A stretch of DNA of 64,000 nt from Peristeroidobacter soli (GTDB lineage Bacteria > Pseudomonadota > Gammaproteobacteria > Steroidobacterales > Steroidobacteraceae): NCBI RefSeq assembly GCF_004138485.1, contig NZ_RYEV01000003.1, forward strand, positions 744,001 through 808,000, given 5' to 3'. Of the stretch, positions 28,228 to 36,597 are shown piece by piece. Every line of letters begins with the position of its first letter. The stretch's first letter is position 1. The translations under genes and the position numbers were made by a program. Below the pieces are notes generated by a model that did not search any database, was not told the origin of the DNA, and worked only from the letters and a program-made list of their open reading frames with translations.

Positions 28228-29234
28228 GTGGCCTTGTCGTCCACTCCGGCCGATTCGAAGCTGGCCATTTCCGTCAGCAATCGAGCAGCGGCGTCGATGA
28301 TGGGCCACGCCATCGCGGCGCCCGTGCCTTCACCGAGGCGCATGCCCAGATCGAGCAGCGGCTTCACATCGAGATGGGCCAGCAACTTGCGATGGGCATG
28401 TTCCGCCGAGCAATGACTGAAGATGCAGCGAGCGCGAACGCGAGGGTCGACTTCGATGGCAAGCAGCGCCGCGACGGTCACCGCGAAGCCGTCGATCACG
28501 GCAATACATTTCGCATCGGCAGTGGCGAGCAAGGCGCCGGTGATCATCGCCAGCTCGAATCCGCCGTACTCCGCGATCGTTTCGGCGGGCGTGAGTTTTT
28601 CCGGACGGCGCGCGGATGCTGCCGCCAACCGGTCGCGCTTGCGAGCCAGTCCGATATCGTCGAGCCCCGTGCCGCGACCGACACAGTCTTCCAACGACCA
28701 GCCGGTCCGACGATGCAGCAGCATCGATGCGCTGGCCGTGTTGCCGATCCCCATCTCGCCAAACAGCAGTGCGTTGGAGCCTTCGCTCAACGCTGCCTGC
28801 GCCAGCGCGCGCCCCGTATCGAGCGCTTGCGTGCATTGAGCTTGGGTCATCGCCGGCTCGACGCGAAAGTTTCGAGTGCTCCGGGCAACAGCGCGGGCGA
28901 GGAGCCCGGAATGTTCGCCGATGTCACTGGCCACCCCCGCATCGACGACGCGCAACGCGATGTCGTGCTGACGTGCGAGCACATTGATGGCCGCGCCGCC
29001 TTGCAGATAGTTGAGCAGCATCTGAGCGGTGACGGCTTGTGGGTAGGCGCTGACGCCATCGGTGGCGATGCCATGGTCGCCGGCGAATACAAACATTTGC
29101 GGCGCGCGGAATGCCGGGGTGTCGGTGTCGAGCGCCAGGCCGATACGAACGGCCAACGTTTCCAACGCGCCCAGCGAGCCCTGGGGCTTGGTGCGAGTAT
29201 CGAGGCGGCGTTGCAAGGTGGCGTTGGTTATCAT
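28224..29234 (-). CDS. cobT: Nicotinate-nucleotide--dimethylbenzimidazole phosphoribosyltransferase
   Basis: 'RTKPQGSLGALETLAVRIG', 'VFAGDHGIATDGVSAYPQAVTAQMLLNYLQGGAAINVLAR', 'LGMRLGEGTGAAMAWPII'. Confidence 0.96.
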   Translation of the reverse strand: MITNATLQRRLDTRTKPQGSLGALETLAVRIGLALDTDTPAFRAPQMFVFAGDHGIATDGVSAYPQAVTAQMLLNYLQGGAAINVLARQHDIALRVVDAGVASDIGEHSGLLARAVARSTRNFRVEPAMTQAQCTQALDTGRALAQAALSEGSNALLFGEMGIGNTASASMLLHRRTGWSLEDCVGRGTGLDDIGLARKRDRLAAASARRPEKLTPAETIAEYGGFELAMITGALLATADAKCIAVIDGFAVTVAALLAIEVDPRVRARCIFSHCSAEHAHRKLLAHLDVKPLLDLGMRLGEGTGAAMAWPIIDAAARLLTEMASFESAGVDDKAT

Positions 29235-29262
29235 GGCGGCATCTGAACGGTGAGTGCGGGCA

Positions 29263-29859
29263 ATGGTCGAGAATGACGGATCGGGTGAGCGGGCTTCGGT
29301 CGGGCGGCGCCTGATCATTGGCGGGGCGCGTTCGGGGAAGACCGCTCATGCCATCGCGCTGGCGAAATCGCTGTCGGCGGCGCGCGGCATGAATGTCACC
29401 TATGTTGCCACGGCGCAGGCGCTCGATCAGGAGATGCAGCATCGCATCTCGTTACATCGGGCGGAGCGGCCGGCAACGTGGCGCACCTTAGAAGCACCGA
29501 CCGGTCTTGCGCAAGCGTTGGCCGGGCAGGAGGCCTCGAGCATCGTGGTCGTGGACTGCATGACCCTGTGGCTGTCGAACGCATTGCTCCAGGATTTTCG
29601 CGAAGATGCGCCGACCGCGCCGTTGCCGGCCTGGCAAGCCGAGCGCGATAAATTCCTGCAATGGCTGTCATTAGCGCGCGTTGAGGTGTTGTTGATCTCG
29701 AATGAGGTCGGCATGGGCATCGTGCCGCTCGCGCCGGTGGCGCGGCGTTTTCAGGATGAACAAGGACGTTTGAACCAGATGCTGGCGGCGGCGTGCGATC
29801 AAGTGACGCTGGTGGTCGCCGGAATTGCCGTGCCCATCAAGCGCTTCCGGGCCGGTTGA
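29263..29859 (+). CDS. cobU: Adenosylcobinamide kinase / adenosylcobinamide-phosphate guanylyltransferase
   Basis: 'RRLIIGGARSGKTAHAIALAKSL', 'YVATAQALDQEMQHRISLHRAERPATWRTLEAP', 'SNEVGMGIVPL'. Confidence 0.95.
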   Translation: MVENDGSGERASVGRRLIIGGARSGKTAHAIALAKSLSAARGMNVTYVATAQALDQEMQHRISLHRAERPATWRTLEAPTGLAQALAGQEASSIVVVDCMTLWLSNALLQDFREDAPTAPLPAWQAERDKFLQWLSLARVEVLLISNEVGMGIVPLAPVARRFQDEQGRLNQMLAAACDQVTLVVAGIAVPIKRFRAG

Positions 29860-29884
29860 TTGACGACGTGAGCCTTTTCGCGCA

Positions 29885-30075
29885 AGGTGCGCGCGAACGA
29901 CGAGTCATGGGAACCGGGTGCAATGCCCGGGCTGCCCCCGCAACTGTAAGCGGTGCCGCCATCGACGCTCCCGACTGTGAGGAGCAACCACTGGGTGAAT
30001 GCCTGGGAAGGTGATGCGCAGGCAGGGAACCTGTTCCTAGCCGCAAGCCAGGAGACCAGCTCGTCGCGGTCGTCT
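29885..30075 (+). promoter_or_regulatory. Cobalamin riboswitch upstream of CobN-like gene
   Basis: GGGAACCGGGTGCAATGCCCGGGCTGCCCCCGCAACTGTAAGCGG...CCACTGGG...CCTGGGAAGGTGATGCGCAGG...AGCCAGGAGACC; edges approximate. Confidence 0.94.
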
Positions 30076-30166
30076 TCGTGCAGCCGGGGTGTGCTGAACG
30101 AGCGGGAATTCCTGCAGCGGCGACAGGTTCACGGAGCGGTGCCTGAAGGCCATCGCATCGTGTGGT

Positions 30167-33100
30167 GTGTCAGCTTGTGCAGGTCCCGTCGTGCGATCGC
30201 CGCCTCATTCCCTCGTCCGTTGGTTTCACGGACTGTGTTTCCTGATGCTTGCCTGTTTCGCCGCCGAATTGTCCGCGGCGACGTTGGTTGCGGTCGTTTC
30301 CGAGCGCAACTCCGGCGATCTCGCGCAGGCCGCGCGTGATTTCAACCAGCGCCTGCCCGATCATCGACTGATATTTCGCACGACTGCGCAGGTCGACGCG
30401 CTCAGCGATGCGCAGTTGCAGGAGCTGATCGGCGGGGCCGATGCACTGTTGCTGGCGACGGTGTTCAAGGAAACCGCTCAGCGCATTCAAGCGCAGCTCG
30501 CCACGACGCGCGCGAAAGAAATCATCGCGGTCGCCGGCGATCCTGGACTCGGGCGGCAAAGCCGATGGCGCGCCAAACATTTGTTTATCGATGAAGATCC
30601 GCGCTACGCGGAGCTCTCGTCATTGACCGCCGAGAAAGATGCCGGAGCGAGCGCTGTTGCTGCTGCAGTTCAGCGCTATCCCCGACTGGCGTCTTGGATT
30701 CAAGCGCGCGCTTATTGGCAGAACCGGGGCGAGTCCAACTTGATTTCGCTGTTGGCGTTGTTGCTCTCCGAGCAGGACCAGGCGGCCGCGGCGGCGATCA
30801 AGCCGGTTGAAGACGCGTTGCCCATGCAATTTCACTATCGCGATGAGTGGTCGACGGCTGAAACGTTGCGCATCTCCGGTGATCGACCGGTCGTCGCCGT
30901 GCTCGAAGATCAGCACGCCGATGTCACGTTGAGTGAATCGATCTGTCGTTCGCTGGCGGCGCGCGAGCTGGACTGCCTCACCGTGCTCGCGGGCTGGGGC
31001 AGGCCGAGCAGCGATGCGCTCGGCGTCATTGGCAGCAAGGTCGGCGCTCGCTTGGGCGCGATCGTGTCCGTGCAGGACTTCATCATCGGCGGCAGCAGTG
31101 ATCGTGCCGGGGCCACTCGTCGACTCGAGCAGCTCGATGTGCCTGTGCTCAAGGCACTCCGACTGCACGATGTGACGGCTGAAGGCTGGCGCATGTCCGA
31201 GCAGGGCCTGGCTTGGGACAGTGTTTACTACCGCGTGGCCATGCCGGAGCTGCAGGGAATCAGTCAGCCGATCGTCATCGCTGCCGCAGCCGCTGCTCAG
31301 TTGGATTCATTGACTGGCATCGCGGTGACGCGGACTGCGGCCATTCCGTCGCAAGTGGAACAGATGACGGCGCGGATCGAGCGCTGGACGCGTTTACAGA
31401 AAACCAGGAACGCCGACAAGCGCGTCGCCATCGTTTACTACAACCATCCGCCGGGTCGTCACAACATCGGTGCCGACAATCTCGACGTGCCCGCTTCGTT
31501 GCTGGAAATCCTGCGAGCGTTGCAGCGCGACGGCTACGACACCGGGCCGTTGCCAGCGACGTCGGCGGAACTGCTGGAGAGGCTGCAACAGGACGGCGTG
31601 AATCTTCCGGAGCAAGGCGATGTGCTGCGCTCGATGGCGACCCGTGTCACCAACGTCAGCACGGAACAGTACGGGAAATGGTTTGCAACGTTGCCTCAGC
31701 CGTTGCAGAAGGAAATGACCGGCGGCCCGCTGGCGTTCTTGCTAGCGAATGTTCAGGCAGCACAGGCTGCGCGCTTGCCTCAGCACGCGCGCGGTCAGAT
31801 CACTCGAACGCTGCATGAGATCGAGCATCTGCTCGAAGGCGCTCAGCATCCGGCGCGTGATCGCGCGCTGGATCTGGTCAAGCAGTTGCAGGTTGCTTAC
31901 GAGACGCAGCTCACCAAAGGCGGCAACGAAGCGACCATCGACAAGCTGACTCGCGCGATTGCAGCGACGGGTGTCGAAGGCTTGCGCGGCTGGGGAGAGG
32001 TCCCTGGCAACGTGATGGTGAACAAAGGCAAGCTGGTGCTGCCGGGCTTGCGCTTCGGGAATATCTTCGTGGGTCCGCAGCCGCCGCGCGGCTGGGAGTT
32101 GAACGAAGAGCTGCTTCACGCCAACACCAGCATTCCACCCACGCATCAGTATCTGGCGTTCTATTTCTGGTTGCGCCACGAGTTCCACGCCGATGCCATC
32201 GTGCATCTGGGGCGTCATTCGACGTATGAGTTCCTGCCGCGCAAAGGGGTCGGGCAGGACGAGCTCGATTATCCGGCGCTGATTGCCGGCGACATTCCGG
32301 GCATCTATCCCTACATCGTCGATGGCGTCGGCGAGGGGCTGCAGGCCAAGCGGCGCGGTCTTGCGGTGATGGTCGACCATTTGATTCCGCCGCTGACCGC
32401 GACGCCGCTCTATGACGATCTGTTGCGTCTCCGGCAGCTCGTGGAGAGTTACGAGTCGTCCAACAACCCGGCACTTCGCAAGCAGGCAGCGTCATCGATG
32501 CGCGCGCTCATCGATGAGTTGCATTTGAAAGACGCGCTGACCGCGAGCATGGATGCCGAGCTGAAGGTGCGTGGCATTTCGTTCGAGCAGACCGACGACG
32601 AGCTGCTGGTGCATGAGATCGGCCACTATCTCACTCACCTGCAGGAAGATTTCATGCCGCTGGGTCTGCATGTGTTCGGCAAGCCCTGGCAGAGGCAAGC
32701 GCTGGACACGATGCTGGTGTCCATGAAAGCGAAACCGGGCGACCGAGTGCTGCGTCAGAACCTCCAGAGCTCGCCGGAAAACGAAATGCGCGCGCTGCTG
32801 CACGGTCTCTCCGGTCGATTCATTCCCGCCGGGCCGGGCAACGATCCGATTCGCAATGCCGAGGCGCTGCCGACAGGACGCAACTTTCACGGTCTCGACA
32901 ACAGTCTGATTCCGTCGCGACTCGGATATTCGCTGGGCGCGAAGCTCGCAACCGAAGCGCGCGCCAAAGTCAAAGAGGATGGCAAGGAAGCGGTCATCCT
33001 GTGGGCGTCGGATTCGGTGCGAGACGAAGGCGCGATGGTGGGCTTCGGTTTGTCACTGCTGGGCATCGCCCCGGAATGGAATAGCCGTGGCATCGTGGCC

Positions 33101-34477
33101 GGCCTGCAACGGCAGCCGCTGAACGACGTCGGCCAACGTGCCGACACCGTGTTCGTCGCGTCGGGCCTGTTCCGCGATTTGTTCGGTCAGCAGATCGTGT
33201 GGTTGGATAAGGCGGTGTTGCTGGCGCTGGATGGCAGCCGCCGTACCATCGAACGCAGTCGTCCCGATCTCGCGCCGGCACTGCGTGCCGCGCTGGAACC
33301 GTTAGGACCGATGGCGAACGCGGGCGACGAGCCGCTGACACGAAACCATGTCGCACGCCATTGGGTGAATGAAACATCCGCGCTGATCAAGCAAGGCTTG
33401 AGTCGTGCCGACGCGGGTAAGCAAGCGAGCCTGCGTGTGTTCGGCACTTCGCCCGGAGACTATAGCGCCGGCATCAACCGCGCGGTGGAGCGCTCCGGGA
33501 GCTGGCACGATCGTAAGGAGCTGGCGAAGATCTATATCGATCGCATCGGTCACGCGTACTCCGCCGATGGCACGAGTCAGGCGCAACAGGAACTGTTGAA
33601 AAGCAATCTGCGCGAGGTGCGTAACACCTATTTGGGCCGCTCCAGCAATCTGTACGGCCTGATGGATAACAACGACGCGTTCGACTATCTCGGCGGCCTG
33701 AGTCTGGCCGTGGAAACGTTGAGCGGTCGCGTGCCGGCCAGTCATGTCGCCGATCATTCCAATCCGTCGCTGCCGACGATGCAGCCGTTGCCGACCGCGT
33801 TGCTGACGGAGTTGCGCGGGCGTTATCTGAATCCGGCGTGGATCAAACCGTTGATGCAGCATGGCTATGCCGGCGCGCGCACCATGGGCAGCGAATTCAT
33901 GGAGTACTTGTGGGGCTGGCAGGTCACGAACCCGGACGTGATCAAGAGCTGGGCCTGGGACGAGGTCAAACAGGTGTACGTGGACGATTCACATCACCTG
34001 GGCCTGGACCAGTTTCTGGAGCAAGGCTCCAACGTGCACGTGAAGACCAACATGATGGCCATCCTGCTGGTCGCGGCCGAGAAACAATTCTGGCAGACCG
34101 ACGAAGCTACGTTGCAGCAGCTCAGTCAGAAGTGGGTCGATCTGTTGCTCGAACATGGCCTGCCCGGCAGCGGTCACACGCAGCCCGATCATCCGGTGTT
34201 CCAATATGTGCAGCCGTATCTGCGTGCCGATCAGATCGAGCCGCTCAAACAATTGCTCGAACGCGCGCGTGTGGATGCGAAGGCTGCTTCATCGCCGACG
34301 ACGATGACGGAGTTGCAAGCAGCGCAGGAAAGCCAGACCAGGCAGCAGACGGCTGACGCTCAGGGTGCGGGCGGTCGATCGCCACGGGCTTTGGTGGTCA
34401 TCGTGCTCGGTATCGCGGTATTGCTGTCCGCTGGATATGTCCGCGGACGTTACATTCCCAAGGAACGTTCCGTATGA
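30167..34477 (+). CDS. CobN/Mg-chelatase H-subunit-like protein with N-terminal signal and C-terminal TM anchor (HmuS-like)
   Basis: 'KRVAIVYYNHPPGRHNIGADNLDVPASLLEILRALQRDGYDTG', 'HADAIVHLGRHSTYEFLPRKGVGQDELDYPALIAGDIPGIYPYIVDGVGEGLQAKRRGLAVMVDHLIPPLT'; N-term 'GLCFLMLACFAAELSA', C-term 'ALVVIVLGIAVLLSAGYVRGRYIPKERSV'. Confidence 0.9.
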   Translation: MSACAGPVVRSPPHSLVRWFHGLCFLMLACFAAELSAATLVAVVSERNSGDLAQAARDFNQRLPDHRLIFRTTAQVDALSDAQLQELIGGADALLLATVFKETAQRIQAQLATTRAKEIIAVAGDPGLGRQSRWRAKHLFIDEDPRYAELSSLTAEKDAGASAVAAAVQRYPRLASWIQARAYWQNRGESNLISLLALLLSEQDQAAAAAIKPVEDALPMQFHYRDEWSTAETLRISGDRPVVAVLEDQHADVTLSESICRSLAARELDCLTVLAGWGRPSSDALGVIGSKVGARLGAIVSVQDFIIGGSSDRAGATRRLEQLDVPVLKALRLHDVTAEGWRMSEQGLAWDSVYYRVAMPELQGISQPIVIAAAAAAQLDSLTGIAVTRTAAIPSQVEQMTARIERWTRLQKTRNADKRVAIVYYNHPPGRHNIGADNLDVPASLLEILRALQRDGYDTGPLPATSAELLERLQQDGVNLPEQGDVLRSMATRVTNVSTEQYGKWFATLPQPLQKEMTGGPLAFLLANVQAAQAARLPQHARGQITRTLHEIEHLLEGAQHPARDRALDLVKQLQVAYETQLTKGGNEATIDKLTRAIAATGVEGLRGWGEVPGNVMVNKGKLVLPGLRFGNIFVGPQPPRGWELNEELLHANTSIPPTHQYLAFYFWLRHEFHADAIVHLGRHSTYEFLPRKGVGQDELDYPALIAGDIPGIYPYIVDGVGEGLQAKRRGLAVMVDHLIPPLTATPLYDDLLRLRQLVESYESSNNPALRKQAASSMRALIDELHLKDALTASMDAELKVRGISFEQTDDELLVHEIGHYLTHLQEDFMPLGLHVFGKPWQRQALDTMLVSMKAKPGDRVLRQNLQSSPENEMRALLHGLSGRFIPAGPGNDPIRNAEALPTGRNFHGLDNSLIPSRLGYSLGAKLATEARAKVKEDGKEAVILWASDSVRDEGAMVGFGLSLLGIAPEWNSRGIVAGLQRQPLNDVGQRADTVFVASGLFRDLFGQQIVWLDKAVLLALDGSRRTIERSRPDLAPALRAALEPLGPMANAGDEPLTRNHVARHWVNETSALIKQGLSRADAGKQASLRVFGTSPGDYSAGINRAVERSGSWHDRKELAKIYIDRIGHAYSADGTSQAQQELLKSNLREVRNTYLGRSSNLYGLMDNNDAFDYLGGLSLAVETLSGRVPASHVADHSNPSLPTMQPLPTALLTELRGRYLNPAWIKPLMQHGYAGARTMGSEFMEYLWGWQVTNPDVIKSWAWDEVKQVYVDDSHHLGLDQFLEQGSNVHVKTNMMAILLVAAEKQFWQTDEATLQQLSQKWVDLLLEHGLPGSGHTQPDHPVFQYVQPYLRADQIEPLKQLLERARVDAKAASSPTTMTELQAAQESQTRQQTADAQGAGGRSPRALVVIVLGIAVLLSAGYVRGRYIPKERSV

Positions 34478-34911
34478 ACTCATTGATCGTGCAATGGACC
34501 CACTCGCTGGTGCCGTTGCTGCTGACGCCGGTCGTGATCGGATTGTTTGCTTGTGTCGCGCTCGCGTGCGTCGATATCGGCGTGTTGTTCGGCGAGCGGG
34601 GCTTGCTGCGCCGGCGTGAACGGCCGACCGATGTCGGCGCGGTCGAGCGTCGGGCGCATCGCCGGATCGAGCGGGCGGACATCCTCACCCGCACCTCTCC
34701 CATGCTCGGCTTGATGGCTACTCTGATCTCCCTCGGGCCCGGTCTGACCGCGCTCAGCAACGGCAATTTGAACCTGCTGGCCGAGGCGATGCTCACGGCC
34801 TTCGATGCCACGGTGCTCGGGCTGGCGGCCGGGGTGGTCGGCTTCATCATTGGCCGGCTGCGGCGCCGGTGGTACGACGAAGCCCTCGGGCGGTGGGAGG
34901 CGCAGTCGTGA
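34474..34911 (+). CDS. MotA/TolQ/ExbB-like proton-channel protein
   Basis: Multiple TM segments and TolQ/ExbB-like 'ILTRTSPMLGLMATLISLGPGLTALSNGNLNLLAEAMLTAFDATVLGLAAGVVGFII'; 4-nt overlap with the CobN-like gene. Confidence 0.85.
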   Translation: MNSLIVQWTHSLVPLLLTPVVIGLFACVALACVDIGVLFGERGLLRRRERPTDVGAVERRAHRRIERADILTRTSPMLGLMATLISLGPGLTALSNGNLNLLAEAMLTAFDATVLGLAAGVVGFIIGRLRRRWYDEALGRWEAQS

Positions 34912-35216
34912 GGCGGCGCTGGAGTAGTGCGCGATTTGACGAAACCCCCGAGGATCCGCAGGCGTCGCTGGTCAACCTCGTGGACATCATGCTGGTCTTC
35001 ATTTGCGGGCTGATCGTGGCGCTGGTGTCGGCTCAACCGGTGTTCAGCAGCCGCTCCGGCAGCGCCGAGGGAGGCAAGCAAGTCGTTGAGCCGGGACGCG
35101 AACTTGCCGAGCTGCCGGAGGGATTGAAGGGCCAGGCGGCCGGCGCCGGCATGCAGCCGGTGGGCCAGGTCTACCGGGATCCCGAGACCGGCAAACTGAT
35201 CCTGGTCGGGGAGTAG
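34908..35216 (+). CDS. DUF2149 family, ExbD/TolR-like single-TM protein
   Basis: GTG start overlapping upstream stop (GTGA); 'QASLVNLVDIMLVFICGLIVALVSAQ' resembles ExbD/TolR TM with membrane Asp. Confidence 0.82.
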   Translation: MRRRWSSARFDETPEDPQASLVNLVDIMLVFICGLIVALVSAQPVFSSRSGSAEGGKQVVEPGRELAELPEGLKGQAAGAGMQPVGQVYRDPETGKLILVGE

Positions 35217-35326
35217 TCGCCGGGCGTACCCCCGCGGCTTGCCAAGCTCCAGGCCGGCGCTGCATTCTCGCATTGCCCACCAGTGCCGCTCTCCGCGGCT
35301 GGAAAGTGGCAATTGCGGAGACTGCG

Positions 35327-36424
35327 ATGATGATGACCGAGACGCGAGCGGCTGCCAGCCGGGGCTCGATGGTGGATGCGCTGGGATCTTTGCATCGGGC
35401 CGTCGATATCGAGGGGCTGTGGGAGAGCAGCGTGCGGCTGATGCAGTCCTCCCTGCACCATCATTCGTGCAGCCTGATGCTCGGCATCGACGACTATCGG
35501 CCGGTCACCGCCCGCCATCACGTGCAGGAGCCGCTACAGCCGGGCTACGTGCCGGCGACCAGTTTGACGGTGTCGCAGCCGTTCCTGGCCACGCATCCCA
35601 AGGTCCAGCTCTACACCTTTTCTCAGATCGCCGACGAAGATCCGCGTGCGCACGAGCGCAGGATCGCGCAGGAGGCGGGCTCGGATGAGTGGTGCGAGTT
35701 CGTGCACCTGGCGTTCTGGAACGAAACCGCCCCGCAAGCCGTGTTCAGCATCCGGCGCAGCGCGCGCCAGTCTCGCTTTTCCTCCGACGAACTGGCGCTG
35801 CTCCAGCAAATCTATCCAGCGATCGACGCCGGTTTGCACCGTTTGCGCACGCTCGAGCGCGAGCGCTTCAAATCGTTCGCGCTCGAGCAGGCGTTGAGCC
35901 GCTCCACGGCGGCGGTGATCCTGACCGACCGACGCGGCCGCGTGCTGTTCGCCACGCCGGAAGGACGTCGATTGTGCTCGCGCTGGGCGCAGGCATCTTC
36001 GGGACGACCCGGCACGGAGCAGCCGGCGGATGAGTTGCCTGCCGACCTGGTGCAGTCCATCGACAGCCGCCGCAGCGCCGGCGTCGACGACACGCAGTCG
36101 TTGCGGCACGCGGTCGATACCGATCTGACGGTCACTGTGGATGATGCAGAATCCGACGCGATGATGCGCACGGAGCCCGCCTACGTGCTGCATTTCTCCG
36201 CGACCAACGAGCGGCTGCCGCAGCGGGAACGAGCCAGCGAGATTCTCGGGCGCCTCTCGCCGAGCGAGCGAAAGGTCGCGTTGCTGGTCGCCGAGGGGCT
36301 GCGCAACGAACAGATCGCCCAACGGTTGTCACGTTCACGTCGCACCGTCGAATCGCAGCTCAACGCCGTATTCGGCAAGCTCGGCCTGGTGTGTCGTGCA
36401 CAGTTAGTGAAAGTTCTGTCGTAA
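35327..36424 (+). CDS. LuxR-family transcriptional regulator
   Basis: C-terminal HTH 'LSPSERKVALLVAEGLRNEQIAQRLSRSRRTVESQLNAVFGKLGLVCRAQLVKVL'; start approximate (MMMTETR). Confidence 0.88.
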   Translation: MMMTETRAAASRGSMVDALGSLHRAVDIEGLWESSVRLMQSSLHHHSCSLMLGIDDYRPVTARHHVQEPLQPGYVPATSLTVSQPFLATHPKVQLYTFSQIADEDPRAHERRIAQEAGSDEWCEFVHLAFWNETAPQAVFSIRRSARQSRFSSDELALLQQIYPAIDAGLHRLRTLERERFKSFALEQALSRSTAAVILTDRRGRVLFATPEGRRLCSRWAQASSGRPGTEQPADELPADLVQSIDSRRSAGVDDTQSLRHAVDTDLTVTVDDAESDAMMRTEPAYVLHFSATNERLPQRERASEILGRLSPSERKVALLVAEGLRNEQIAQRLSRSRRTVESQLNAVFGKLGLVCRAQLVKVLS

Positions 36425-36430
36425 CTTCTG

Positions 36431-36455
36431 CTTCACGTCGGTGCACGACGTGAAG
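36431..36455. promoter_or_regulatory. Perfect 10-bp inverted repeat CTTCACGTCG-GTGCA-CGACGTGAAG between luxR-type gene and TonB receptor
   Basis: Read directly; could be operator or terminator hairpin. Confidence 0.7.
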
Positions 36456-36597
36456 TTATATTCTCCGCAACGCTCATCCCGCGCCTCGGGACTTCGAGCC
36501 GCTCGCCAGCGCGCCCGTCTTTGGGTGTTTTCTTTGATGATGAGCGCAGCAGCCTCGTAGAAGAATCGCCTGCACCCTGGCCGCTGGAGAATAAGGA

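Noticed and set aside
30167-34477. Calling this a standard aerobic cobaltochelatase CobN
   Set aside because: Signal-like N-terminus, C-terminal TM and ExbB/DUF2149 partners argue against a cytoplasmic CobNST complex
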